Assembly (NCBI GenBank): GCA_028554755.1
Contig: JAPTOF010000010.1
Coordinates: forward strand, 4,014,001 to 4,078,000
Reading direction: 5' to 3'
DNA length: 64,000 nt
DNA from: Cordia subcordata
Lineage: Eukaryota; Streptophyta; Magnoliopsida; Boraginales; Cordiaceae
How positions within the stretch are numbered: the stretch's first letter is position 1; each line of letters opens with the position of its first letter. Positions 11,780-23,913 of the stretch are shown here, piece by piece. The position numbers were made by a program, and so were the translations under genes. The notes beneath the pieces were generated by a model that did not search any database, was not told the DNA's origin, and saw only the letters and a program-made list of their open reading frames with translations.

Positions 11780-14700
11780 CTAAGATTCTCCAAACTGCCT
11801 TTCCTGGATGATCTGTCCCAGCTTCGCGTACAAAACTCGCTGCTCCTCAAAGCTCAGATTCATTAATATCTAAACCGCAAAAGGAAGCAACGTCCATTTT
11901 ATCTACAAGGGAGATGGAAACAAGAAAAGCAACACAAGGCAATGCAATGATGATAGAATTTAACCTGCTCCAGGATCATCTCAATGGATAAGCTTTGCGC
12001 AACCACAAAAGACTGATGGTAGATGTATGCAAAAACAGCCATGACCATCTACAGCAACATGCCGGTTTAAGGACGGTATTATATATTCACCGCATGATAA
12101 GCACCAAAGTTAAAACAAAATCATTATAAAACAACATGGTGAATCCAACACTAACTACTTTACCCTAGACTTGAATCTTTTGAGTGCTCATGACAAGCAC
12201 AAAGTCAAATGGACAAGGCTAGCTCAGATATAAAATATAAACGAGAATCACTTAAAATTACTGCATTTGAAGAAACACTTCATCTTGATCTACCAAATGA
12301 AAATATCCACGAAAGAACAAAAGAAAAAAATAAATCGAAATAACAAATGGAAGCGGAGGAAAAATAGTCTGACACATGCACTCCTTGAAGTAATTCAGTG
12401 ACCTTGTTCTGCAAAAATGTAGAATATACCTTTTAAGGCTTATCTGAAGGGCGCAGTTTCTGGATTATCTTTTGTTTCATCAGCTTCGGTCATTTTAAGA
12501 AGAGTGTGGCCAAGATTTATACTCTGCTTTCATTTACTTCTAAAATAAAATTTCTAACAACAAAATTTTCATTGGAAGGATTCTGATTAAAATCTATGAC
12601 GAGTGGAACAACTCTTGATGTCAATAATCCTAACCAACTCTGGCAAGAGAGAGATGACACAAAGTCAAAATATTTAAATAGAAAATGAGAACTTACAAGA
12701 AATCAATGAAAATGTAAACCTTACCTCAGAAATTCAGAAATGGTCTTCTTACTTTCTTCGTTTCCTCTGTTCCTAAATTTTTTTCTTAATCCATCCCCCT
12801 TTCCCCCACCCATAAAAATCCCTTTGGAACATGGTGACATATTTAGCATCACGTGTGATATCTCAAGATAGATTTTTTCAACTATTAACCCCTCCTGATA
12901 TAAAACAATTGTACCGAGCATCTTGAAGTTGTTTAACTACCTGACAATCCATTCTATCAGTAATTCCACCATGTCCAGGAATGCTATCACCAAAATCCTG
13001 CAGCAAATACAATAAATTATTGACTAGAAGTTTGCTAATAGGAAAGCGGAGAATCAGCTTATGAGATACGTTCTCATCAATGAGTTTGACGAGACTTCCA
13101 AATATTAAGAAATAATAACATAATTAAACCTTGATCTTGAAAGCTCTCTTGAAGCCACTGGCAAAGAAACCTCCAAAGGGTGCTATAATGGACGCAAATA
13201 GACCAAGCCACAGTGCATGCCATTGTACTGGCAAAACCGAGATCTCTGTCCAAGGGAACTGCCAAAAAATTGAGTAAATAAGTGCTGCTAATTCTTCTCT
13301 AGCTCAAATATCAAGCATTTGGTAACTCTTGAAAGGCATATTAAAAGGATTAAGAAAGAACAACAAAATCATTTCAGCAACAACTTTGAAAAATAACACA
13401 AAATAAGCTGAGTTTTGAAAAGACTTCTGAAGAAAAGTGAAATTCATTATAGAACCATATGCTTTTTTTCCAGGCAACTTTACAGCATGAAAAAAGCAGG
13501 CCGCCACCTACTGCCTGCTCCAAACATCAATATCAAACTGACACTGCTCTAAGGCTAAGGGCTACGCTCTCAAGTTTTCATCCTTGCTTTTAGGAAGTGG
13601 TAATAAAATGCAAAGCACGACCAAATGTTATGACTAACTCCGTGACCAATGGGCAACATGTAAAATTCAAAAGCGGCCAACACATCTTTTGTATACAAAC
13701 AACAGAGAGTATACCAAAATATAGCAACCGGTTCAAATTCCATAGAAAGTTTCAAAAGTCTCAGTTCTCACGTTCAGTAAAAGTTTAAGGAAAGGAGTAA
13801 CAATCAACAGTTATAAGATCAGTCCTGGCTTACTCTTATTATATTTATTTATTTAGATGAGTAGCCATCAATTGAGAACTACTTAATCAAAGGAGTCCAT
13901 TGATAAATGGTATTTTGCTGATGTATACTCTAGAATGGGATAGAAATGACCTAATATCTTGCTTCTATGTTCACCAAAAGCAGGATCACAAAACAATTAA
14001 ACAAGAGACAAACTAATGAACCTATAAAGATGGTTCTTCAACAAAAGAGAAGGGTCATAATTTAGCACATATATGTGGATCAGTTAGAGCAATTACCCAT
14101 TGAGGAACCCATTCTGGTAAAGTAAAAGTTTCAGATTTGAATAGTGGACCAGGATCACAATGAAGCCAACCAGTTGATAAATCCTAGATGAGAACACCAT
14201 AAAAGGATGTAGAGCTTTAGTTTCATCAGGATTAACACTCTGCGGACATGCCTTTCTGAAGAAGATGATAAGATTCTAGCAGAGGTAGAATTACCGTTCT
14301 AGGACAAGTAAGCCACTCGAAACGACCAAATACATTTGCAAGCTGCAGATGGATAAAGCATGTAACTTAACAGAGCTGTACAATCTTCTACATATACAAT
14401 CACCAAATTTTAGAGGAAGACAATGCTGCCTAATAGCCATCACATTTTTTTTTCGCGAGGAAAGTGAAAAAAGCCTGGCTAATAGCCATCACATGAACGA
14501 ATATATTTTCTAAAACATTTACTCAATATTGAATAAAGAAACTTCAGATGCAGATGGTTGAAGAAACCAATTTTATAATATTCAACCACAGGAATTATGG
14601 CACAACCACAGTATAACTCAGCAAGATAAGGTGTGAATAAAAGCACTGAATAAAGCATATAATCTTTTTTTTCTCAAGTAAGATGCAACGTCATGCCACT

Positions 14701-17700
14701 GATATAACATACTCATTCTCCTCATTCGACAAAGGAAAGTAGTAGAAACCTAGGATTCTGCCAGGCAGGAGCATATGATTATCAAGCCTTCATGTAGTAA
14801 ATGGAAAAGTTGAAAACACGACTCAATCCACAGCTGTATATCCAAATAAAGCAAAAATTCTCACCATAAATGCAGAGATAATAGTTGTAACAGATGCTCC
14901 AATAAAGCCCTCCCAAGTCTTCTTCGGTGATAGCTTGATTAAAGGAGTTCTTCCAAAGAAAAACCCAAAGAAATAAGCAGCAATATCATTGATGACAATA
15001 AGTGATGCCGGAAGGAGGAACCTGCAATATGGTTAATCTTCATTTGAAGTTCTCCATCCATGTTTAAATTCTTGAGAAATCAATGGTGCACAGGTAACTA
15101 CATTGTAATTATTCCAGTACAGTAATTTTTTACAGTTAAACCATCAAACATTAAAATAACTAAACATAATATAAACAAATTTAGCATGCCCTTATTCTGA
15201 CATAGAACCACCCCAAGAAAAGAGAAAAATGAAAAAAAAAAAAATGGAGAGGAGAAAGAATTGATCCAAATCATGCATGTTATGAATAATAACATGTTGA
15301 GAAAGAAAGTGAAGTTGACTATCCATTTGGAAGAATGTTCAAAGCAAGCAAGTAACAAACACATAGTTTACAAATAGTAACGAGAGTTATAAGGAAATTC
15401 AGTGCTGATTTACCAAAAAATTCCTTCAAATATATTGGCTACAGTGAAAGATGACTGTGTAAACACCACAATTAGAATCATATGTGTCCACGCATACTGG
15501 CCAAATTGATACTTGTACATCTTCTTCTTTAGTGTGAGAATGAACCACATAAAGCCTGATGTGGATAAGAAAAGAAAAGGAAAGTTAGCCAGTCTCCAAC
15601 TCTGATGATTAATATCAAAAAGTTGTGAGCAACATCTGTGTACACACATAATAAACCAACAAATTTTATCAAGAAAACCATAGTAACAACAGCTAATGAA
15701 CATGAAACCAAATGCAAAAGAAAAATCTAATCCATATTCATCCCAGAGATGAATATTTTGGCGACATGCTGCATAACATGCATTGTTTGCTGGAAAGAAA
15801 ATGATAGACAGAACCAACCTGCAATATACAAGAAATAACAGGTAACCATATGATATTTGATCAATCTGCCCACAAGCTTGTATAAGAACTTGTCTGATGT
15901 GACAGTGTTGACAAGCCTTTGGCTTAGAATGCGGCCATAGACAAAAAGCACCGCCGTGAAGAAAAAGTGCCTGAAGATAGATAAATCTATCAAAATTATA
16001 TATGTTGATCTGGCATCAAAACCTTTGCTATTCAAAGTAAATATCAACAAGAGATTCTATAGACCACACTCAAGATATCCTGCTGAAGATGCTTCATAGC
16101 TTTCTTTTCTGTATATTGTTTTCCTCCCTTTATTATTGATTACACAAGCAGTTCTGTTAAAGCACGGACTATTTAGAGTCCGTTCACAGTTCAGAACTTA
16201 AATAACAGAATTGCCAGCTTTATTTCACTTGATATAAACTTGACAGTAATCCTCTTTTTACGCATCTTCTTGGGAAAGAAGGTTCAATTGACTACCACCA
16301 CACAGATCCCTTGCCAATACCAATGTTCTGGTTAATAGTAGGTAACAATGGGTATACTGGGTCAAGTGAAGGATCTGTATGAAACAGCTCAAAGTCATTG
16401 TTGAACTAAAATTCCTCAAAGACCATTCAGTTCACGTTCAGTTAACCTAGTTTGCAATAAATACAAAGCTCATGCAGCTCATGTTAGGTTCCCGTATTGC
16501 ATGCATCATAAACCTTCTAGCTGTCCCATCCTGCCTTATATCGATATGAAGACTCCAAAAATTTGTACCTTTCGTGAAAAGTCGACACAACTACTATAAA
16601 AAAATAATTCCAGTAAGACTTGTCAACTCAGTTTCTGAGTCCCCCTATCACACCTTTCTTACGCATTTATTTCTGGGCTTTTCTTTACCCTTCACTTAGT
16701 TATCTAATCGAGGCCCAAAGACAAATAGGACTTCCATCATGTTGCTCTAGTGAACTGCCAGGAAAATAACTAAAAGAACACTCAAGTGGAGTTGTAACCC
16801 CAATTATTAGTTCCCAAGATCCATAATCCCACATGGCCAGTGCTCCACATATGCAGCCCTCAACCATCTTATTGATGATAGTCCTCAATCATGCATCAAC
16901 CTCAAGTAGGCTTCTAATATTTCACCTGCCATTTTAGACCCTTGTAAACTAAACCAAAATATGCACTCTTGTCATCTTGTTCAATCAAAATATGAGTTCA
17001 TTCTGAAAGGACACAAGGAGCCTTAATTCATATCAAACTGATATACAAGCCAAAAGGAGTTATGCACTTCCTTTCGAACATGATTTGATTATCCATAATC
17101 ATAAGAAGAATTCCAGTTTCATCATGATTCACAATAAGATAATATCTCTCTTACTTAATACCCAAAAAGAACCTTCTATATTCCCGGGGAGAAGTCCCTC
17201 CCCTTCTACCAAAAAAAAAAAAAAAAGAACCTTCTATAACAAGTCAGAATTGTTCAACTAAAATATCATATGATTCATCCCCTGTTATTAGTCAACATTT
17301 TCTCCTGTTTATGCCTCAAGGAATCAGTCACATGCTAAGTGCAACCTCTAGGTTTTAAGAAAAATGCAAAAGGTTCCTATGGCATTCCTGAAATTTTAAA
17401 CAATCACCCATTCCAGCACAAAGGTTAAAGCAAGTTCACTGACATGAAGGAAAAAGTCAAACATCAACTGAAAGTAATCTTCAAAAACTTGTTATTTTGA
17501 GTAATCAACATCACATAACAAATTTTTTTCATTTTCATATGCAGATCTATATGCACTAAAAATAGGACATAAAATTGATAGAGGTGGTAAGATATGGTGT
17601 TCATAGTTGTTTTATGCCACTGACTTTAATGCTTACATGCTGAGTTAAATGAGAAGCCCCCCAAGTTCTGAAATAATCAAGGTCCACAAACAAAGGCTAA

Positions 17701-19509
17701 ATTTATCAAGGGTGCAAAACCAAGATTCCAGAAAAATCATTGAGTAGCTAGGTTATGTGATGTACATTTACCAATTCAAGAGCCTGAAACCAGGTAGTTG
17801 CTTGTCTTCATGAGCTTCTCTGAGTAGATTGAACAACTCTCTGGCCATGAAGATTTGGATGACGACCACCATGGCCCAGATATAAAGATGACCCATGTAG
17901 ATTATCAAAATGAAGCCCCCAATCATCCATACAGATGAATATACACGAATCAACATGGACTTGTATTTGTTCTGATCATTTACAAGTAAATGGCTTCCAT
18001 TTGCTTTAGCAAGCTCAGCTGGGACCTGGAGATTAACAAAATCACTTCAATCCTAAATTTCCAAAAGAAGCAAATATAATCCTCACTATTAATCAAGAAA
18101 ACACAAACTACAGCAATATTAAAGATTGTATTAATAAACTTTTATCTTCTTCCTAACCCATAAGGAATGGCATAAGGGGAGTTTTAAGCTGCTTTTTACC
18201 AAAGGCCCATTTGAATTGGCTTTTTTTCCAAAGAAAAAGCACTTTTTCATTAAAAAAAAAAAGTAATTTTGTTTTTTTGGCAATAAATATTTGGATTGAC
18301 TTTCAAAAAGAGACGAAACACTATAAAAGGATCAAATTCAGCTTTTCTCCAAAACCAAAAATTTGATCTTTTCAAACATTTTTTTAGAAGTTATACAAAA
18401 AAAATGCTTTTCTTAACGGCCAATCCATATGAGCCCAAAGACCATTTAGACCCACCAAAAACTAATCTAACTTAGTTGCTCTTTTTAAGAAATAAATGAA
18501 ATAAAGTACAAGAAGCCAACCAAGCCTATACCCAAAATGTAAGCAACAAAGTTCGTTGAATCCCATTTAAAAACTAATTGACATTATGAAAAGTATCACA
18601 GGATAATTAACATAATATTGGAACTATTAGATTCTCAACATGGATCACTTGCCGTCTTCAGAGCAAGTTTCGAGCCAATTGTTTGATGTGACAAATATTA
18701 GACCTGGAGTATTACTCCTAATCAACCATAGTCTCAATCCAATATTACATGCAATCTCAGAGGTACCTAAGTCAATCAAGAATCAGAACCGCTATATTCT
18801 AGCATTACCTGAAGTATAATGCAGTATAGGAAATGATAAATTTTTAATGTGAGATACTAGTAGTCTTAGCAGTAACTTTCAAGCCCTTTTTTCCTTTTGA
18901 ACTGGGGGCCTATTTGAATTGGCTTTTTCCTTCCCCCTTTAGTAAAAAGCACATTCTTTTGCAATAAATATTTTGCTTGGCTTTCAGAAAAAACTGAAAC
19001 TCTTTAAAAAAAAAAAAAAGAAGCTCATATTCAGCTTAATAAAATTTTAACTTCTCCAAGGGCGCACTTTTTCAAAAGTCAAAGAAAAATGCACTTTTTA
19101 GAAAAAGTCAATCCAAACAAGCCTCGTATCTGAGACCAGGGACATTAATCCTCATCTAGCCTAATCTCGACCCAATGAAACATACAATCACAAGGTGCCA
19201 TAGTGAAGTGTAATTCAGAGCATTTCTCCAGTCTACCATATTCTTAAACCAACACAATACACAATCAGCTCTTAAAACCAATGGGCAGCGCGGTGCACGA
19301 AACTCCCGGGACTCGACCGGACCCACTTTCAAGTCCATTAACTTAACATAAGAGTCTGCTCACGAGTCAACCTCTAACCACACCCAACTCATAACCATTC
19401 TATAAGAATATGTAACTGAAATTTGCACAAGAAGAGTAAACAAACCAACCTCATTGTAGCCTTTACGGCGGCGCAACCTCCCCCCACCCGCCGCACTATC
19501 CTTTTGCAT
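11780..19509 (-). CDS. CDS1: CDP-diacylglycerol synthase (phosphatidate cytidylyltransferase), 11 exons
   Basis: The enzyme makes CDP-diacylglycerol from phosphatidate and CTP, the branch-point lipid for phosphatidylinositol, phosphatidylglycerol and cardiolipin. The coding exons are 19450-19509, 17772-18025, 15819-15970, 15414-15555, 14865-15021, 14295-14342, 14097-14183, 13130-13258, 12941-12997, 11965-12048 and 11780-11869. All have GT-AG borders and phases that join into a 419-residue protein, the usual length of the plant ER-type enzymes. The family signature from Ser334 to Asp360 ([20 protein letters not shown] then GITDRMD) fits the cytidylyltransferase pattern exactly. Hydrophobic helices fill residues 45-290, including [11 protein letters not shown] and [17 protein letters not shown]. 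The N-terminus is short, basic (RLRRRK) and lacks a plastid transit look, favouring the ER-type CDS1/2/3 group over plastid CDS4/5. The start is the first ATG after an in-frame TGA. The C-terminus is [25 protein letters not shown]. Introns host two foldback elements and a mini-retroinsertion. Confidence 0.95.
17164..17238 (+). mobile_element. Tiny 5'-truncated retroinsertion with poly(A) and target duplication
   Basis: The sequence AAAAGAACCTTCTATA occurs on both sides (17165-17180 and 17223-17238) of a 46-bp insert at 17181-17226. The insert consists of a 30-bp GC-richer piece ending CCCTCCCCTTCTACC followed by 16 A residues, the last few of which can equally be counted in the right-hand repeat. 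Direct flanking repeats plus an A tail are the hallmark of LINE-driven retroposition. The TACC(A)n ending resembles the SINE and LINE tails elsewhere in this window, so it is probably the 3' stub of a SINE. It lies in the third-exon/second-exon intron of the lipid gene. Confidence 0.65.
18206..18437. mobile_element. Foldback element inside the first coding intron of the CDS1-like gene
   Basis: The left end GGCCCATTTGAATTGGCTTT faces the right end GGCCAATCCATATGAGCCC. The family interior is present (AAAGCACTTTTTCATT, GCAATAAATATTTGGATTGAC). The word CCAAAG occurs at both edges, which may be a target duplication but overlaps the terminal repeat. Confidence 0.65.
18904..19126. mobile_element. 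Second foldback element in the same intron
   Basis: The left end GGGGCCTATTTGAATTGGC and right end GTCAATCCAAACAAGCCTC match the family. The interior reads GCAATAAATATTTTGCTTGG and TCAGAAAAAACTGAAACTC. Two copies within about 1 kb of one intron suggest repeated insertion into tolerated DNA. Confidence 0.65.
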
Positions 19510-19540
19510 AGCTGCTCTGTTAAGCACTCGTGCTTTTTTC

Positions 19541-19579
19541 TCAACTTTTCAGCAGAGTAAATAATTCCCACTTCACCAT
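19541..19579 (-). other. Upstream ORF in the CDS1-like leader (12 codons)
   Basis: An ATG at 19577-19579 opens a 12-residue frame, MVKWELFTLLKS, that closes with TGA at 19541-19543, about 30 nt before the main ATG (19507-19509). It lies inside the predicted 5' leader. A possible leader-intron acceptor (TTTTTCAG) sits just upstream near 19611. Whether it limits translation cannot be told from sequence. Confidence 0.5.
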
Positions 19580-19837
19580 ATATGAATACAGAAACAAACT
19601 AAAACCCACCTGAAAAATCAATAAACAAATAGAGAAACAGTTAAGGACACAAAAAAGAAAGGTCAAGAAACAATTATGGTATAGTTAGTTATCAAGCGCC
19701 AAAAAGCAGTAGTATAAACAACCCAGTTTATACGAAATAACACATAAAAACACACAGCCTTGTGTGTGTGTGCGCGTGTGTGAGAAAGAGATCTGACCTT
19801 TGAGTCTCTTTTGTATGGAGTGTGTGTTTTTGTGTGT

Positions 19838-19844
19838 CTTTATA
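19838..19844 (-). promoter_or_regulatory. Candidate TATA box of the CDS1-like gene
   Basis: TATAAAG on the minus strand lies about 330 nt upstream of the ATG. A transcript starting some 27-30 nt downstream would begin near 19811. A leader intron from a GTCAG-type donor near 19792 to the acceptor at about 19611 is possible but weakly supported. Confidence 0.4.
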
Positions 19845-19869
19845 GAAGAAAAGGTTGGAAGTGTGTGGG

Positions 19870-21059
19870 GAACCTCTGGACGGACGGAAAACAGAGAAAG
19901 AATAATTATGAAAATCAGGATTTATTATAAGGTTTAATGCAATATACTTAACTAAGAGGGAAAAATAAATGAAATTTGAATATCTATTTTTGTTCATTTA
20001 ATTATTAATCAATGAATTTATAATATCAAGAATACTTGTATGGAAATAACACAATATACTTTAGTCATGATTCTTTTTCTTCTCTATATAACATTGTTTA
20101 GAGTAAGAAATTTCAAAAAAAAAAATTTGTTTGCAATATTGAAAGTATTCCTTCTTATATCATGTTTACCAAATCAATTGAACTAGCAAATAAGAAAGTT
20201 TAGTTAAATTGATAAAAAGTTGATAAGTGAAAAAAGAAGTGAGAAAATGATTGAATATCAATTTCAATATTAAATTGCCACGAAATGGTTTATTTTCTTA
20301 ATAGATTTGCTCTTAAATGTAAATCTTTCACATTAGATAACCCTTTTCTTTTCAAATTATAACATTTTTCCAAATTATGAATAAAAAATTATCAAAGAGC
20401 ATCTTAAATATGAAAAGGGTATGAAGTAACAAAAGGTGCTTTGGCTCCTATCTCATCTAAGAATCTCTAGTAAAGTAGGAAATAACAAAAGATGGAGTGA
20501 ACTTATTGCATAAATTGTCTAAAGCACTTTTGGCCAACATAATTTAGCATTCTCTAAATTCTAATAGCATGAAGTTTGTCATATATGTAAGGATTATTAG
20601 ATGCTCGAGCAAGTTTGCAATGGGTTTTTTCTCTTGAGGCCACACGTGGACGGTTGCTTTTATTAAAGATTAAATGATAATTGCCTGCTAATTGGTTTGC
20701 TTTGCTTTTGGAGCATGGCAATGAAAGAAGGAGAATCTACAAATGGGTATCAGTGTCAAAATCAACGCGACTGATAAATGCCATTGGTTAGTTTTGTGTG
20801 GGCAGGAAACTTCTCAATGTCCCGTGGTTGCACGTGTGATGTGACATTACTTTAGCAGCTAAAAAGAACAATGGTTTTGGAGAGATTGTTAACTAGGCGT
20901 GAACACATTTATTGGTTAATTCAGTTTTGGCCTCTTGCCAACATTTTTGAATTTGGTTTCTTTGTGAAAAATAATTTTTTTCACTCGCGGAAGGCTTAAA
21001 TCGGGGAAGTCATTATCTTTTTACAAATTATTTCTGCTTTTTATTTTTTTCCATAAGAA
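19870..21059. other. Non-coding spacer
   Basis: I see only AT-rich sequence without recognisable genes. The first part is presumed promoter of the minus-strand lipid gene; the rest leads into the tandem array. Confidence 0.45.
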
Positions 21060-22470
21060 CTTAGGAAGGTCCTTGTGCTTCTTGTTAGTTCATGTGGTCC
21101 AGTGATACAAATATTTGCCCAATTTATTGTACTAAATGAACCAAATGAAAAGGAGGAAAAAAATAATGACGGCACAATTGTGAGTCCTGCTTAGTTAGCC
21201 TAATGGAGCACGTGGATAACTGTATTATTAAGCAAATCTAGGAAGGTCCTTAACGCTTTTTATTGGCTTTTGTGGTCCAATGATACAGTTATTCACCTAA
21301 TTTATTGTACTAATTGAACAAAAGAAAAGGAGGAAAAAAGAATAATAGATTGATGGCAAGATTACAAGCCCCGTTCAGTTAGCCTAATTGACCATGTGAA
21401 TAATTATTTTACTCGACCAACATGTGTCTCGGCCCATCATGAATTCTCAAGCCCAATTGAATTGGGAAAATGAAAAATCACCTAATTTATTGTCCAAATG
21501 CATCTCAATCCATCATGAAGTCTTAGGCTCAATTAAACCCAAAAAAGGGGAAAAAAGATAATGATTGTAAGATTGTTAGCCCCGTGTAGTTAGCCCAATG
21601 GACCATGTGAATAACAGTATTACTCAACCAGCAAACCATTTAGTTAGTCTATGAACCACATGAATAACTGTATTGTAAGCCCCAACAAACCATTGAGTTA
21701 GTCCATGAATAACCATATTGTAAGCCCCGCGAACTTGGACAAGGCCAAGGGATACAGCCCCAGCAAACCGTTTAGTTAGTCCATGAACCACATGAATAAC
21801 TCTATTATAAGCCTCACAAACTTGGACAAGGTTGAGGGAAAAAAGAAACTTACTGCAGGATTGTAAGCCCCGTTTAGTTAGTCCACGAGTCACGTGAATA
21901 ACTGTATTGCTCAACCACTAAACTTAGACAAGAGTTTACGCCTCCACACAAGTAGCCCATGAACCACGTGAATAACTGGGATAAGTCCTTAGCAAACTAT
22001 TTAGTTAGTCCATAAATCACATGAATAATTGTATTGTAAGCCCCACGAACTTGGGCAAGGCCAAGGGAAAACAGATAATTATTGCAAGATTATGAGCCCC
22101 ATTTGTTGGTGTGTGAGCCACATGAATAATTGTATTACTCTACTACTGAACTTGGACAAGAGTTTAAGGCTTCACACACGTTAGTCCATGAACCACATGA
22201 ATAATTTTATTACTCAACCACTAAACTTGGACAATCACTCAACTTGGACAAGAGTTTAAGGCTCCACACACGTTAGTTAATGAACCACATGAATAACAGT
22301 ATCATTCGACCACTGAACTTCGACAAGAGTTTAACTGTATTACTCGACTATTGAACTTGGACAACCACTAAACTTGGACAAGAGTTTACGGCTCCACACG
22401 AGTTAGTCCATAAACCACGTGAATAACTGTATTATTCGACCACTAAACTTGGACAAGAGTTTAAGTTGTT
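21060..22470. repeat. Degenerate tandem array, two nested unit sizes
   Basis: The first part holds two copies of a unit of about 180 bp (near 21060-21238 and 21239-21416) that share AGGAAGGTCCTT, GTGGTCCA-TGATACA, TTTATTGTACTAA and AAAGGAGGAAAAAA. The rest is about eleven diverged copies of a shorter unit with the core TTAGTCCATGAACCACATGA followed by ATAACTGTATT. Examples lie near 21594, 21633, 21693, 21773, 21877, 21950, 22004, 22110, 22181, 22272 and 22403. A second shared word, AACTTGGACAAGAGTTTAAG, alternates with it. Copies vary in length and order, so the array has decayed. Open frames through it arise from the repeat and are not credible genes. Confidence 0.75.
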
Positions 22471-23381
22471 TACATCTTCGTGGACTTTGGGCGTTTAATT
22501 GGTACAAATAGGCTGAATTTTAAGTGGATCGGACTAGAATGGAGGAGGGGTTTTTGATATGGTACAGAAGATTTGAAAAACTAGTGGGGCTTCGAAATTT
22601 TTTTTGACCAGTCTGGAAATTAAGTATTTTAATGCTTGTGAAGTATTGTTTCGTGAAAGAAAGAGATAATGTGTTGTTAATGAAAACAACATTCTTGATG
22701 TCATTACTCACTGTTTGTTGACTGTAACATATGTGGTTTATACGATGCAAAATATTCTTCTCATGTTTTCTGTTATTTGTACGACATTTCTAAAAAATTT
22801 GAAGTTCTAGAAAGAGTCCATTTCTTTGGATCTTGCTTTTCTAACGAGTGGTTACATTAAAATTCTTGAAGGCCATAACTATCGAAGTATTGTACTAATG
22901 AGAGATTGGCTGCTCTTGGTTTTGTCTGGGAATGAGCATAGGTTGGCTCGTCCATGTCTCCTTGTTGCTTTTAGGTGTAGGTTGCTTAATTTTTTCAGCT
23001 TATTAGCTTTGGGCTATAGAGAGCATATATTTGACGCACCCAAGTACTATGCTTGTACAGTGATCACATTTTTTCTGCGAATGCACTATGGCTGGAAATT
23101 ATTATTTATCCGTTATTACAACACTAACCAAAAGAGTTAACCTCAATTTTGAGGTTACTCATCCCCACCTCTCTCTTCCTCCTATATCTCACAATGTGCA
23201 TAGGATGTAGTGCAGTGAGCTGCATCTGCATTCTTTTGTTTGCTCTGCTTGCACGTGAATCGTGTTGAAGTTCTTTTCTATGTTGGTTTGTGAATTGAGA
23301 TCGCTAACTGCACTTATTGAATTTGGATCCACAAATTTGAACCCCAATTCTTTATTGTTTGTTGCAAGTATAATTTGGAAA
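22471..23381. other. No recognised gene; 5' flank of the NRPD7-like copy
   Basis: A 104-codon open frame at 22826-23140 has no family resemblance that I can recognise, and I do not call it. The last 150 bases are the likely 5' untranslated or flanking part of the NRPD7/NRPE7-like sequence at 23382. Confidence 0.4.
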
Positions 23382-23913
23382 ATGTATCCCAAAACACGAC
23401 TATCTTGGAGCGTGATCATCCCAGCAGAGAATCTTGACGCCAGTGGGTTGATGCTTCAGAAGGCGATCGTTGTCCGTCTTATGGAAGAGTTCGCTGCAAA
23501 GAAGGCAACCAAAGACTTGGGGTACTTTATGGCTGTGACTACTCTGGACAAGATTGGGGAAGGAAAAGTTAGGCAGCCGTCAGGGGGTGTCCCCATTCCA
23601 GTGGACTTCAGCTGCCTAAACTTTACAATCTTCAGAGGAGAGGCACTGGAAGGCGTGGTCCACAGGATTTTGAAGCACGGTGTGTTCTTGAGGTGTGGAC
23701 CGATGGAGAACATCTGTCTCTCTGATCAGAAGATGGCTGGTTATCATTACATTCCCGGGCAAAACCCAGTTTTCATGTAGGACAAGACGCCAAAGATAGA
23801 GAAAGATGTGGTGTTTCATTGTAGTCGGAGAGATGTACATGGAGGCCGGAAAAGATTTCTATTCTGTGCTGAGCCTGGATGGTGATTATCTCGGACCTCT
23901 TTGGCGATCTTGA
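23382..23913 (+). pseudogene. Truncated NRPD7/NRPE7-like (RNA polymerase IV/V subunit 7) copy
   Basis: The family is the RPB7-like stalk subunit of the plant silencing polymerases Pol IV and Pol V. The open frame starts at ATG 23382 (MYPKTRLSWSVIIPAENLDA), continues with KKATKDLGYFMAVTTLDKIG-EGK and GVVHRILKHGVFLRCGP, and stops at TAG 23778-23780 after GYHYIPGQNPVFM, giving 132 residues. The Arabidopsis proteins are about 175 residues. Homologous sequence clearly continues past the stop: DKTPKIEKDVV in frame, then after a one-base frame change near 23814, FIVVGEMYMEAGKDFYSVLS and LDGDYLGPLWRS to TGA 23911-23913. So one nonsense change and one frameshift remove the end of the S1/OB half. It is single-exon here, so retroposition is possible, but I see no poly(A) or target duplication. 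It could still yield a short protein with the N-terminal RNP-like half. I call it a pseudogene with moderate certainty. Confidence 0.8.

Noticed and set aside
22826..23140. 104-codon open frame
   Set aside because: No ATG at its apparent start that I can defend, no recognisable family, and it borders a decayed repeat array.
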